A stretch of DNA of 64,000 bases from UMGS1519 sp050951095 (GCA_050951095.1 JBMNIQ010000005.1:124001-188000), one strand, 5' to 3'; shown: positions 35,255 to 44,281, numbered from the stretch's first letter. Made by a program: numbers and translations. The notes: a model not told the origin generated them from the sequence alone.

Positions 35255-35776
35255 CTATGCCAGCTCGATTACCGCGTCCGGCCGATCCGGGCTTTCCACC
35301 AGAATGCGCTCCACGCCGAATAGCTCGCGATCGAAACGCCCTTCCAGGCGGCGGGCAACCGTCCGCAGACTCTCCTCGTCTTCGTTCCGGAACAGTGTGA
35401 TGTGCGGGCGGAAATCACGGTCGTAGGCGGCTTCGGGTACGTCGAAGCGCGAATGTAGGATGGTGTCGATATTGCGGTGCACCCGGGAAAGCGACGGCTC
35501 GGGCGACACCTCAAGCCATAGCATGCCGTCAAGGATCGTAAGCTTTCCGGTCATGGCGGCGAATCCGCCGTGTCCGGCGAAAAAGTCACGCAGTGCACGC
35601 AGCGAGAAGTCGTAATCGTCGATTCGATACGGCTCCTTCAAGGTAATGGGCAGGGGAACGCGCAGCAGGCTGTCGTCAAAGCCGAAGGCCGCCTGCGCAC
35701 GGGTGCAGGCGGCCACGATGCGCCGGCTCAGGCTGTCGGGAAGCAGCGCGCGAATGCGGACCGGTATCGTTTCCAT
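35255..35776 (-). CDS. 2'-5' RNA ligase/2H phosphoesterase-like protein, first His motif changed
   Basis: A 173-residue protein with the layout of the 2H phosphoesterase family. The C-terminal H-x-T motif is present in 'RPHITLFRNE'. The N-terminal motif reads 'VPLPITLKEPY', with proline where the first catalytic histidine should be. Both histidines are normally needed for catalysis, so the enzyme may be inactive or altered. ATG at 35776 has GGAAG upstream. It lies 57 bases after map on the same strand and may be co-transcribed. Confidence 0.65.
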   Translation of the reverse strand: METIPVRIRALLPDSLSRRIVAACTRAQAAFGFDDSLLRVPLPITLKEPYRIDDYDFSLRALRDFFAGHGGFAAMTGKLTILDGMLWLEVSPEPSLSRVHRNIDTILHSRFDVPEAAYDRDFRPHITLFRNEDEESLRTVARRLEGRFDRELFGVERILVESPDRPDAVIELA

Positions 35777-35833
35777 AGCAGGCTTCCTTCCTGGTCGGCG
35801 CATCGGCGAATGCGGTCGAATACAGCGACAGCG

Positions 35834-36718
35834 TCAGTGCGATAGGATCTCGTAGCCGTCTTCCGTTACGAGCACCTGGATCTCCCATTGGGCGGTATCG
35901 GAGCCGTCGGCGGTGCGGACGGTCCACCCGTTCGGGTCGGACAGGTCGATCTCCTGCTTGCCGGCGTTGATCATGGGCTCGATGGTGAACGTCATGCCCG
36001 GGACCAGCACCATTCCCGTTTCGGGCTCGCTGACATGGCTCACGAACGGATCCTCGTGGAATTCCTTGCCGCAGCCGTGGCCGCCGAACTCGCGCACCAC
36101 CGTAAAACCGTTCTTCTCGGCGTAGGCCTTCACGGCAGCGCCGACGTTGCCCAGCTGCGCCCAGGGCCGCACCTGCGCCAAACCGGCGAGCATCGCCTCG
36201 CGCGTCACGTCAACCAGGCGCTGGCGCTCTTCGGAGACCTTCCCAATGCAGAACATGCGCGAGCTGTCGGAGAAGTACCCGTCCAGGATGGTGGAGCAGT
36301 CCACGTTCACGATGTCGCCTTCTTTCAGCACATCGTCTTCGCTGGGGATGCCATGGCACACCACGTCGTTGATAGAGGTGCAGACGCTTTTCGGGAAGCC
36401 CTCGTAGTTAAGATCGGCGGGAATGCCCCCGTGTTCCACGGTGTAGTCGTACACCCATTTGTCGATCTGCTCTGTAGTGATGCCGGGGCCGATATGCTCG
36501 GCCACGTAGTCCAGCACACCGATGTTGATAGCGGCGCTGGCCTTGATGCCTTCGATGTCCTTCGCGGATTTCAGCAGGTCGCGCGTGGGCATTTCGTAGC
36601 CTTGGTCGTACATTTCCTCCATGATCTGGTCGTTGTGCCAGTGGCATTTCTTGTACTTGCGGCCGCTGCCGCACCAGCATGCTTCGTTGCGCTCGGGAAC
36701 GGGTAAATCGTCGTACAT
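35834..36718 (-). CDS. map: Methionine aminopeptidase with N-terminal SEC-C zinc motif
   Basis: A 294-residue type I methionine aminopeptidase, which removes the initiator methionine. The N-terminal 'CWCGSGRKYKKCHWH' (residues 14-28) is a SEC-C zinc-binding motif, as in several Gram-positive MAPs. Metal ligands are visible as the aspartates in 'NVDCST' and 'YFSDSSRMF', the histidine in 'GGHGCGKEFHE', and the glutamates in 'FTIEPMI' and 'QWEIQVL'. ATG at 36718, with ATCATA (TATGAT on minus) at 36734-36739 as a possible -10. Confidence 0.93.
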   Translation of the reverse strand: MYDDLPVPERNEACWCGSGRKYKKCHWHNDQIMEEMYDQGYEMPTRDLLKSAKDIEGIKASAAINIGVLDYVAEHIGPGITTEQIDKWVYDYTVEHGGIPADLNYEGFPKSVCTSINDVVCHGIPSEDDVLKEGDIVNVDCSTILDGYFSDSSRMFCIGKVSEERQRLVDVTREAMLAGLAQVRPWAQLGNVGAAVKAYAEKNGFTVVREFGGHGCGKEFHEDPFVSHVSEPETGMVLVPGMTFTIEPMINAGKQEIDLSDPNGWTVRTADGSDTAQWEIQVLVTEDGYEILSH

Positions 36719-36840
36719 ATGCGTCTCTTTCCTATCATACGCGGTATCGGCCGTCCGCTTTCGCGGCCAACGGCGGCGTACCGCAATTGTTTGTGCTGAC
36801 TTACATCATATCTGCTCGGCAGTGCGTCGGCGGCCCTTCG

Positions 36841-36905
36841 CGAAAAAACTAAAGGCGCAGGGCGTATACCGGCTGCGGCGGGGCGGGGTGTTGCGGGTAT
36901 CGCCC
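36841..36905 (-). terminator. Probable terminator after degV
   Basis: On the minus strand GGGCGATACC pairs (one bulge) with GGTATACGCCC (36860-36905), followed by CTTTAGTTTTTTCG. The loop is long and GC-rich. It lies 14 bases past the degV stop. Confidence 0.5.
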
Positions 36906-36918
36906 GGTAACTGCCAGT

Positions 36919-37851
36919 CTAGCGCTTCAGTACGCCGGCAACGCGCTGGGCGAACGTGCGCGTCTCGCGGCGGTCCGGCCCGAAGAAACAGCACGAAATC
37001 ATGCCCGGTCCCACGTGAGATCCGATGACGGCGCCGATGTTCTCGGGGATGATCTGCGAGTCCTTGCCGGCAGGATCCTTGCGTATCAGCTTCTCTATGC
37101 GCTCCACGTCTTCCGGGCAGTCCGCATTGCCCACGAGCGCCCAACTGCCCATGGGGCCAGGGTCGCGGTTCTTCAGGTAGAACTCCGCCAGCTGGCGGAG
37201 GCCCTTCTTGCGGCCGCGCGCAATGCCTACCACGGTCAGCTTGCCTTCCAGGTCGAACGACAGCATGGGCTTCACATCCAGTTTCGTGCCGGCAACGGCC
37301 ACGGATGCCGGAAGCCGCCCGCCGCGGTGCAGCGCATCCAGGTCCTCGACCATGAACAGCGTCTGCACGCGCCATTTCGCGGATTCGATCCAGTCGTAGG
37401 CCTCCTTCGCCGTGGCGCCTTCGCGGCGAATCTTCAGCAGCGCCTTGATCAGCACGCCGAGCGGCGTGCACCCCACAAGCGCATCCACGGTGTATAGCTC
37501 GAAATCCGGGTGTTCCTGCCGCACGGCGCGGGCGGCGTTCGCACACGACTCGTACGTGCCCGAGATGCCGCTGGAAAAGCTTACGGACAGCGTGGGCGTT
37601 CCCTGTTCGGCCAGCTTCTCGAAGGCCTTGCGGGCCGTTTCCTGGTTCACCATAGAGGTAGTGTACGTCACGCCATGGCGCATGGACTCGTAGAAATCGT
37701 GCGCGCTCATGCTTTGGAACAGGTCGTCCTTGCGGTCCGTGACGCCGTCGTTGTACGTCAGAGACAGCAGCGTGATGCCGGGCTCGTCTATGTCCTGCGG
37801 GTACAGGTCGCAGCTTGAATCGACGACCAGGTTGAATTTCGGTTCGGGCAT
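36919..37851 (-). CDS. degV: DegV-family fatty-acid binding protein
   Basis: A 310-residue DegV/FakB-family protein; members bind a fatty acid and present it to the FakA kinase. 'VVDSSCDLY' at the start and 'SVSFSSGISGTYESCANAA' in the N-domain are the fatty-acid head-group binding motifs, and 'LHRGGRLPAS' and 'GSHVGPGMI' follow in the usual order. No fakA kinase is adjacent. ATG at 37851 has AAGGACAC upstream; the longer open frame is not used. Confidence 0.88.
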   Translation of the reverse strand: MPEPKFNLVVDSSCDLYPQDIDEPGITLLSLTYNDGVTDRKDDLFQSMSAHDFYESMRHGVTYTTSMVNQETARKAFEKLAEQGTPTLSVSFSSGISGTYESCANAARAVRQEHPDFELYTVDALVGCTPLGVLIKALLKIRREGATAKEAYDWIESAKWRVQTLFMVEDLDALHRGGRLPASVAVAGTKLDVKPMLSFDLEGKLTVVGIARGRKKGLRQLAEFYLKNRDPGPMGSWALVGNADCPEDVERIEKLIRKDPAGKDSQIIPENIGAVIGSHVGPGMISCCFFGPDRRETRTFAQRVAGVLKR

Positions 37852-38072
37852 GGGTGTCCTTCCAAACGTCTCGTTAGCGGATATTGTCGCGCACGTGTAC
37901 GTTTTCAGCAAGGATTGCGAAAGGGCTCGGATGCAGGCATGCGAAATCCCTGCAGGCGGGAATTCCGTTCGCCTGCGTTCCACTAGAATGAGGGGTCTTG
38001 AACGAATCGGGCGCACGGGACGGCATGCCGTTCCCGCGGGCCCTTCACGGCAGTGTGGAAGGAGCGCGAGCA

Positions 38073-39152
38073 GTGACCACGTACCTGACGGGGGACACCC
38101 ACGGCAGCTTCGAGCGCGTTGTCCGGTTCGCCCGGGCGAACGGCCTGACGGCGGACGACACGATCATCGTGCTGGGCGATGCGAGCATCAATTACGAGGG
38201 ACGGGATACGGCTCACGACCAGGGCATCCGCGATTTGCTGGCGCCGCTTGCATGCACGGTGTTCTGCCTGCACGGCAACCATGACATGCGCCCGTACCGC
38301 CTGGACTGCTACCGCCGCGAGATCTGGCACGGCGGCGTCACGTACGTAGAGGACGCGTATCCGAACATCCGCTTCGCGGAAGACGGCGAGGTGTACGACT
38401 TCGACGGCACGAAGGCGCTGGTGTGCGGCGGCGCCTACAGCATCGATGCGCCGCGGCGCAAGCGCGAGCACATGATCTGGTATCCCGACGAGCAGCCGGA
38501 CGACGCGGTGAAGGCGAAGGTGGAGGCGCGGCTGGACAGCCTGGACTGGCAGGTGGACGTCATGCTGACGCACACGTGCCCGTACAAGCACCGTCCCACG
38601 GAGATGATGTCGCCCGATATCAACCAGGCGAACGTGGACATCAGCACGGAGCTGTGGCTGGATGCCGTGGAGGATCGCCTGGACTACAAGCAGTGGTATT
38701 GCGGCCACTGGCACACGGACAAGCGCGACGGCAAGGTGCTGTTCATGTTCGGCGATTGGGCCGTCATGTGGCCCGGCAGCGCGGAGTTCGACCGCCTGCG
38801 GCGCGACGAGGCTCAGGCGCCGAACCGCCGCAGCGTGCGCAAGGCAGCCGTTGACCTGTGCATATCCGAGCAGCTGATCTACCGGCTGTTCCCGCTGGAT
38901 CCCGCGCTGGTGCGGAAGTCGGACGGCGCCCAGCTGGTGGACGAGGCGAAGATGTCGGACTTCATCTACGGGTGGTTCACGTCGCCGAACAAGCGCGACT
39001 TCCAGTACCTGTGGTGCTCGGATTGCCGCCGCTGGTTCCACCGGTCGCTCATGGCGCACGTGCCGGCGGCCGACGGCGTGGGGAACGGCCAGGTGTTCTG
39101 CCCGGAATGCGTGCCGCGCAACGGCGCCGGCAACATCCCGCGCGGCGCCTAG
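38073..39152 (+). CDS. Calcineurin-like metallophosphoesterase with C-terminal zinc ribbon
   Basis: A 359-residue protein. Residues 5-240 are a calcineurin-like phosphoesterase: 'GDTHG' (metal site 1), 'LGDASINY', 'GNHD', 'LTHTCP' and 'CGHWHTDK' give the metal ligands. The C-terminal 100 residues are unusual and contain two CxxC pairs ('WCSDC' and 'FCPEC') that could bind zinc. I prefer GTG at 38073 because GAAGGAG lies 9-15 bases upstream and the family motif starts right after it; ATG at 37998 would add 25 residues without a site. Substrate unknown; divergent from degV. Confidence 0.8.
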   Translation: MTTYLTGDTHGSFERVVRFARANGLTADDTIIVLGDASINYEGRDTAHDQGIRDLLAPLACTVFCLHGNHDMRPYRLDCYRREIWHGGVTYVEDAYPNIRFAEDGEVYDFDGTKALVCGGAYSIDAPRRKREHMIWYPDEQPDDAVKAKVEARLDSLDWQVDVMLTHTCPYKHRPTEMMSPDINQANVDISTELWLDAVEDRLDYKQWYCGHWHTDKRDGKVLFMFGDWAVMWPGSAEFDRLRRDEAQAPNRRSVRKAAVDLCISEQLIYRLFPLDPALVRKSDGAQLVDEAKMSDFIYGWFTSPNKRDFQYLWCSDCRRWFHRSLMAHVPAADGVGNGQVFCPECVPRNGAGNIPRGA

Positions 39153-39267
39153 CCGGCTGCGGCCGCGTCCGGCAGTTGCAACCGGTCGGCCTGACGCACA
39201 GCGCGCGGCAGGCGGCGGGGAAGCGTGCCCGGGTGCGGCGGCCGCTATCGCACGCGCCCTCATCCCG

Positions 39268-40170
39268 CTACTGCCGCGAGTACCCCTTCAGCAGGCCGAT
39301 GTAGCGCAGCGCCAATTCGCTCAGCAGGCCGTCCTTGCGCGTCAGATAGCCCACCTGCATCGTTTCGCCGTCCTTTATGGGAATGCTGACCAGGTCGCTT
39401 TGCAGGTCGCTGACCAGCACGCCGGTGGCGATGTTGTAGCCGTTCGTGGCCAGCAGCAGCTCCGTGAGCGTGGAGCGGTCGGACACGGTCACGCGCTGGC
39501 GGGCCAGCTGCTCGGCGTACGGCTCCTCGAAGAAGAAGAACGAGTTGCCTTCGTCCTGATCGAACGCCAGGCGCGTGTATTGCTCCAGGTCGGACAACTC
39601 GATGACGTCGCGGCCGGCCAGCGGATGGCCCTTGCGCAGCACCACGTGGGCCGCCGTGTCGAACAGCGGCGTGAAGTGCAGGTTCGCGGCGGCAAGCGTG
39701 TTGCCCAGCACGTGCTTGTTCGAGTCGCTCAGGTACAGAATGCCCAGGTCGCTTTTGCCCGTGTGCACGTCCGAGATGACCTCGCCCGTCCGCGTTTCCT
39801 TCAGCGCCAGGTCGAACGACTGGTCGGCCAGGCCCTCCAGCAGCGTGATGAAGCGCTGCGTGGCGAATGCGTAATGCTGCAGCGTGATGGACAGGCGCTC
39901 GCGATGCTCGGCGGAATTGCCGTGGTAGCGCCGCTCCAGCAGGGCCGCCTGGTCCGTGATCTGGCGCGCGTAGCCCAGGAACTCCGCGCCGTCCGGCGTC
40001 ACGGACACGCCGCGCGGCGAGCGGTTGAATATGCGGATGCCCAGTTCGGATTCAAGGTTGCGGATGATCTCGGACAGGCGGGGCTGCGAAAGGTACAGCT
40101 CTGCTGCGGCCGTGCTGATGGATCCGCATTCCTCCACCTTCAACGCGTATTCCAAATGCTGCAGCTGCAT
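39268..40170 (-). CDS. LysR-family transcriptional regulator
   Basis: A 300-residue LysR regulator: helix-turn-helix at residues about 3-62 ('GSISTAAAELYLSQPRLSEII'), then a two-lobed effector domain. It is divergent from the PatB/MalY lyase gene with 272 bases between starts, the classic arrangement for a LysR protein and its target. It may respond to a sulfur or amino-acid metabolite such as O-acetylserine, but the effector is unknown. Confidence 0.88.
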   Translation of the reverse strand: MQLQHLEYALKVEECGSISTAAAELYLSQPRLSEIIRNLESELGIRIFNRSPRGVSVTPDGAEFLGYARQITDQAALLERRYHGNSAEHRERLSITLQHYAFATQRFITLLEGLADQSFDLALKETRTGEVISDVHTGKSDLGILYLSDSNKHVLGNTLAAANLHFTPLFDTAAHVVLRKGHPLAGRDVIELSDLEQYTRLAFDQDEGNSFFFFEEPYAEQLARQRVTVSDRSTLTELLLATNGYNIATGVLVSDLQSDLVSIPIKDGETMQVGYLTRKDGLLSELALRYIGLLKGYSRQ

Positions 40171-40254
40171 GCGCTGCCTCCTTATCGGGTCTTACGTCAT
40201 GTTGCGGGGCGGACTCGTATGGGCGGGTGCGCCTCTTCTCGCTCACTCCATAGT

Positions 40255-40275
40255 AACCTACCAACTTACTAGGAA
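40255..40275 (+). promoter_or_regulatory. Dyad (CCTA-N9-TAGG) upstream of patB
   Basis: AACCTA 40255-40260 and TAGGAA 40270-40275 are separated by nine bases, the same layout as the suf dyad at 7959-7981 and the cysE site at 42806. It lies about 170 bases before patB and 85 bases before the divergent lysR. No strong -35 is seen on either strand. Confidence 0.5.
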
Positions 40276-40442
40276 TATCATGCGAATATCTGATACCGGC
40301 ATATCGTTGCAAGCGGTAACAGGACGTTTGTGCATGTCAGATGCCAATCGCGGCGGGTTTCGGATGCTGGCGGCGCGCTTTGCGCGCCACGGATCCTGCG
40401 CACGTCCGCTACAATCGGGGCGAACAGAACGAAGGAGCATCC

Positions 40443-41615
40443 ATGAAATACGATTTCGACGAAGTGATAGACCGCCGCCATACGGCCAGCATGAAATACG
40501 ATGCCGGCCCGCTGATGGGCAAGCCGGGCGACCTGCTGCCCGTATGGGTGGCGGACATGGACTTCCGCATGCCGCAGCCGGCCATCGATGCCGTCAAGCA
40601 GCGCGCGGACCAGGGGATATTCGGATACGGTCTGCTGCCGGACGGCTATTTCGAGGCCGTGCGCGCATGGTTCGCGGACCGCTACAACTGGCACGTGGAG
40701 CGCCCGTGGCTCGTGACCACGCCGGGCGTGGTGTTCGCGCTGTCGCTGGCCGTGCGCACGTTCACTCAGCCCGGCGATGCCGTGCTCATCCAGCCGCCGG
40801 TGTACTATCCGTTCAAATCCATCATCGAAGAGGCCGGCGGCCGGCGCCTGGCGCAGGCGCCGCTGGTGTACGGGGACGGCGGCTACCGCATCGACTTCGA
40901 GGCGTTCGAGCAGGTGGTGGAGCGCGAGAAGCCGAAGATGTTCCTGCTGTGCAACCCGCACAACCCGGTCGGCCGCGTGTGGACGGCCGACGAGCTGCGC
41001 CGCCTGGGGCGGATCTGCCTGGACCATGGCGTGCTCGTGGCATCCGACGAGATCCATGCGGATTTCGCGCGCCCGGGCTTCACGCATACGGTGTTCGCGT
41101 CGCTCGACCCGCGGTTCGCGGACAACTGCATCGTGTCCACGGCGCCCAGCAAGACGTTCAACCTGGCGGGCCTGCAGGTTTCGAACATCTTCATCCCGAA
41201 TGCGGACCTGCGGCACCGCTACAAGGACGCGTATCAGGCGTTGGGTCTCTCATCTGCGAATACGCTGGGATTGACGGCGGCTCAGGCATGCTACGAGCAT
41301 GGAGCGGACTGGCTGGCGCAGCTGAAGGACTACCTGGAGGGCAACCATGCGGAGCTTGACGCGTACCTGGCGCAGCACGCGCCGCAGCTGCGCGTCGTGG
41401 AGCCGCAGAGCACGTACCTGGTGTGGGTCGACTGCCGCGCACTGGGATTGACGGACGGGCAGCTGCAGCAGGCCGTGGAGCAGAAGGCGAAGCTGTGGGT
41501 GGACTTCGGCAGCATGTTCGGCGAAGAGGGCGAAGGGTTTGTGCGCCTGAACATCGCCTGCCCGCGCAGCACGGTGCGGGAGATGGCGCGCCGGTTGGCG
41601 CTCATCGCGCAGTAG
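40443..41615 (+). CDS. patB: MalY/PatB-type C-S lyase (cystathionine beta-lyase)
   Basis: A 390-residue PLP aminotransferase-fold enzyme. 'LPVWVADMDF' at residues about 32-41, 'CNPHNPVGRVW', 'SDEIHADF' and the PLP lysine in 'STAPSKTFNLAGL' are the MalY/PatB pattern. The family cleaves C-S bonds in cystathionine and cysteine conjugates, giving thiols, pyruvate and ammonia. ATG at 40443 follows AAGGAG. Its neighbours, a divergent LysR gene, larE and cysE, fit a sulfur-metabolism role. A MalY-like regulatory role or a tRNA- or maltose-linked function is not suggested. Confidence 0.83.
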   Translation: MKYDFDEVIDRRHTASMKYDAGPLMGKPGDLLPVWVADMDFRMPQPAIDAVKQRADQGIFGYGLLPDGYFEAVRAWFADRYNWHVERPWLVTTPGVVFALSLAVRTFTQPGDAVLIQPPVYYPFKSIIEEAGGRRLAQAPLVYGDGGYRIDFEAFEQVVEREKPKMFLLCNPHNPVGRVWTADELRRLGRICLDHGVLVASDEIHADFARPGFTHTVFASLDPRFADNCIVSTAPSKTFNLAGLQVSNIFIPNADLRHRYKDAYQALGLSSANTLGLTAAQACYEHGADWLAQLKDYLEGNHAELDAYLAQHAPQLRVVEPQSTYLVWVDCRALGLTDGQLQQAVEQKAKLWVDFGSMFGEEGEGFVRLNIACPRSTVREMARRLALIAQ

Positions 41616-41712
41616 GCGCTGCGGGCTGGTCGCGGGTCGCGGGTCGCGGGCCGTCCGCGGGCGCGGGTTGCGACCCGCGTGCAGGCGCCGGCGGGTGCCG
41701 CCCTGCCCGCCG

Positions 41713-42576
41713 TTAGCGCGCTGCGCCGCCCGCCTGCGCGCGCGTCTCGTCCGACAGCGTGCGGTTCATCTTGCCCGTCTGGTATCCGCCCAGGTCGAAC
41801 GTCACGTACAGGAAGCCCAGCTCGCGCAGCGCCGCCTCCGTTTCGGCGGCGTTGTCGCCCGTGAAGAAGCGAGCGAAGTCCGCGGGCGGAATCTCGATTC
41901 GCGCCAGGTCGCGGTCGCGGCCCAGCGAATGCACGCGCACGCGGACCTGCGGGAACCCGCGGTCCATGATGAACTGCTCGGCGGCGTCGATCATGGCAAG
42001 CGTGGCCGTGTCGATCAGGTCGCCGTACGCGAAGCGCGACGACAGGCAGGCGAACGACGGCTTGTCCCACGTGGGAAGCCCCAGCTCATGCGAGATGTCG
42101 CGGATATCCTGCTTCGTCAGCCCCGCCTCGCGCAGCGGGCTGGCAATGTGCAGCTCTGCAATGGCCTGCGCGCCGGGGCGGTAGTCGGACAGGTCATCCA
42201 CGTTCGAGCCCTCCACGAGCGCGTCCAGGCCCTCATCGCGCGCGATGCCCAGCGCCTTTCCCATCAGGTTCGACTTGCACAGGTAGCAGCGGTTCTCGGG
42301 GTTATGGCGGAACTCGGGCAGGTCCAGCTCGTTCGATGCGAATGCGATCTGGCGGATGCCGCGGTCCGCGCAGAAGGCGGCGGCCTCGTTGCGCTCGCGC
42401 TCCGGGAACGTGGGGGACACGGCCGTCAGCGCCACGGCCCCATTGCCCAGGGCCTCGTGCGCGGCGTACAGCAGCAGCGTGGAATCCACGCCGCCCGAGA
42501 ACGCGACGCCCACGCTCTTATAGGCGCGCAGCGCATCCAGCAATGCCTCGTATTTCTGCTGTTGAGTGGTATCCAT
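41713..42576 (-). CDS. larE: ATP-dependent sacrificial sulfur transferase LarE
   Basis: A 287-residue PP-loop protein. 'SGGVDS' at residues 27-32 is the PP-loop. C177 in 'KPSFACLSS' matches the cysteine that LarE sacrifices (C176 in the Lactobacillus enzyme) when it thiocarboxylates the nickel-pincer precursor; two further cysteines are in 'NRCYLCKSN'. No larA, larB or larC is in the window, so the cofactor client is elsewhere or the protein has another sulfur-transfer role. ATG at 42576 has GGAAGGAAC upstream. Confidence 0.88.
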   Translation of the reverse strand: MDTTQQQKYEALLDALRAYKSVGVAFSGGVDSTLLLYAAHEALGNGAVALTAVSPTFPERERNEAAAFCADRGIRQIAFASNELDLPEFRHNPENRCYLCKSNLMGKALGIARDEGLDALVEGSNVDDLSDYRPGAQAIAELHIASPLREAGLTKQDIRDISHELGLPTWDKPSFACLSSRFAYGDLIDTATLAMIDAAEQFIMDRGFPQVRVRVHSLGRDRDLARIEIPPADFARFFTGDNAAETEAALRELGFLYVTFDLGGYQTGKMNRTLSDETRAQAGGAAR

Positions 42577-42798
42577 GGGCGGTTCCTTCCAAACGGTTCC
42601 CGGGATCGGCGCTCGGGACGGCGTCCTGCAAGCGTGTTTTCAGACAGTATGACGCATGCGAAGCGGTGCGCGGGTATTGCCGCCATCGGGTTGGCCGATA
42701 GCGGATTCGGCCGTGAATCCAGTGCGCGATCAGGGAGAATGCCGCATGCTGCTTGAGCGGGCGGACCGTCGGCGCACATGTTGGGGGCGGCTATCTGC

Positions 42799-42826
42799 TT
42801 GACAAAACATATTAATTTACTAGGAT
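42799..42826 (+). promoter_or_regulatory. cysE promoter with overlapping half-dyad
   Basis: TTGACA 42799-42804 and TAGGAT 42821-42826 are 16 bases apart, a very good promoter. CATA 42808-42811 and TAGG 42821-42824 repeat the CCTA-N9-TAGG layout with one mismatch, and CTAGGATTTAG (42820-42830) is identical to the reverse strand of the suf site. The gap 42577-42937 otherwise holds only a small hairpin (GCACCG 42841-42846, CGGTGC 42863-42868). Confidence 0.7.
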
Positions 42827-42937
42827 TTAGCCAAAACGTAGCACCGTCTGGCGAAAAGGGAGCGGTGCAGGACGGCGTCACGCCTCGCTTCCCGCATCAT
42901 ACCATCCTTTCCGGGCGGCAGAGCGCAAGGAGACAGT

Positions 42938-43864
42938 ATGTACAAGGACTATCTTGACCGTGTGGTGAAGGAGATCGCCGGCAACTACCAGGCCGAAGAG
43001 ATATTCTTCACGAATCCCGACGAATGCTTCCCCAGCCGCAAGGCGGTTATCGATATCCTGCAGGATATTCGCCGCCTGATGTTCCCCGGCTATTTCGGCC
43101 AGGAGGTGCCGAACGGCACGCGCCCGGAATACTTCATCGGCGACATGCTGGGGCACATCGACGTCACGCTGCATCAGCAGCTCATGGCCGCGCTGACGTT
43201 CAGCCACAAGGACACGCTGTCGGCAGAAGAGATCGCCCGCCAGGCCGACACCATCTGCGTGGCGTTCCTGGAGAAGCTGCCGCACATCCAGGACCTGCTG
43301 CTGAAGGACGTGCAGGCCGCGTTCGACGGAGACCCGGCGGCGCTGAGCAAGGAAGACATCATCTTCTCGTATCCCGGGTTCTTCGCCGTGTCCGTGTACC
43401 GCATCGCGCACGAGCTGTACGTCATGGAGGTGCCCATGATCCCGCGCATCATGTCGGAATACGCGCATAGCGGCACGGGCATCGACATCAACCCCGGCGC
43501 CGAGATCGGCGAGTACTTCTTCATGGACCACGGCACGGGCATCGTCATTGGCGAGACCACGAAGATCGGCAACCACGTGAAGCTGTACCAGGGCGTCACG
43601 CTGGGCGCGCTGTCCACGCGCAAGGGCCAGGCGCTGCGCGGCGTGAAGCGCCATCCCACCATCGAGGACAACGTGACCATCTACTCGAACGCCAGCGTGC
43701 TGGGCGGCGAGACGGTCATCGGCGAGGGGTCCGTCATCGGCGGCAGCGCGTTCGTGACGGAATCCGTGCCGAAGAACGGCCGCGTCAGCGTGAAGAAGGA
43801 GATCTCCGTCCGCACGGCGAAGCCGAAGCCGAAGCCGGAATCCAGCTTCGAGCTGCCGGACTAG
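42938..43864 (+). CDS. cysE: Serine O-acetyltransferase
   Basis: A 308-residue serine acetyltransferase (SAT), first step of cysteine synthesis, of the longer EpsC-like type. The N-terminal 160 residues are helical; the C-terminal left-handed beta helix shows 'TGIDINPGAEIGEYFFMDHGTGIVIGET' hexapeptide turns (positions about 178-205), with the catalytic aspartate/histidine in 'MDHGTG', and 'RHPTIEDNVTIYSNASVLGG' after it. The Lys/Pro-rich C-terminus differs from the usual short tail involved in cysteine synthase binding, and cysK is not adjacent. ATG follows AAGGAG. Confidence 0.92.
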   Translation: MYKDYLDRVVKEIAGNYQAEEIFFTNPDECFPSRKAVIDILQDIRRLMFPGYFGQEVPNGTRPEYFIGDMLGHIDVTLHQQLMAALTFSHKDTLSAEEIARQADTICVAFLEKLPHIQDLLLKDVQAAFDGDPAALSKEDIIFSYPGFFAVSVYRIAHELYVMEVPMIPRIMSEYAHSGTGIDINPGAEIGEYFFMDHGTGIVIGETTKIGNHVKLYQGVTLGALSTRKGQALRGVKRHPTIEDNVTIYSNASVLGGETVIGEGSVIGGSAFVTESVPKNGRVSVKKEISVRTAKPKPKPESSFELPD

Positions 43865-43895
43865 GCTGCAGCCCGCTGCCTGAGAGAGCAATGGA

Positions 43896-43928
43896 AAGCG
43901 CCGCCCTTCCAGCTGGAGGGCGGCGCTT
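43896..43928. terminator. Bidirectional terminator
   Basis: AAGCGCCGCCCT 43896-43907 pairs perfectly with AGGGCGGCGCTT 43917-43928. It lies between the convergent cysE and ygbA. Confidence 0.75.
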
Positions 43929-43933
43929 GCTCG

Positions 43934-44281
43934 CTATATGCCCGCAAGATGGCGAACGGCGGCAACGGGGTGGTGGAACATCATGCGCGGGCCGGCGTAG
44001 CGCATGACGGTGCGGATCTGCTCCAGCTGCTGCGGCGTGTAGCAGTGCACGCTGCAGCGGTCGCACGACACCTTCGTCTCCATGAACGGGCACCTCTCCG
44101 TGCGCAGGTGGGCGTAGGCATCCAGCTGCGCGCACGCCGGGCACACGCGTTCGCCGCAGAAGGCGGTCTCCGTGCGTGCGCCGCGGTCGTGGTGGCCGGC
44201 GCAGTACAGCGCGATCATCTGCGATACCGTGCGCATGTCGCGCGCCCGCTTCGCCTGCTGTTGCCGAACGTTCCGTGCCAT
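43934..44281 (-). CDS. ygbA: YgbA-family (nitrous oxide-stimulated promoter family) protein
   Basis: A 115-residue Cys-rich cytoplasmic protein matching the YgbA family: 'MIALYCAGHH', 'VCPACAQLDAYAHLRTERCPF', 'CDRCSVHCYTPQQLEQIRTVMRYAGPRM' and the C-terminal 'HPVAAVRHL'. The two CxxC pairs and the 'CSVHCY' suggest metal or Fe-S binding; in enterobacteria the gene responds to nitric oxide stress. ATG at 44281 has GGGAAGG 5 bases upstream; ATGs at 44317 and 44347 are alternatives with poorer spacing. Confidence 0.85.
   Translation of the reverse strand: MARNVRQQQAKRARDMRTVSQMIALYCAGHHDRGARTETAFCGERVCPACAQLDAYAHLRTERCPFMETKVSCDRCSVHCYTPQQLEQIRTVMRYAGPRMMFHHPVAAVRHLAGI

Noticed and set aside
42827..42937. 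A riboswitch or Cys T-box in the cysE leader.
   Set aside because: Only about 105 bases, with one six-base hairpin and no T-box core.
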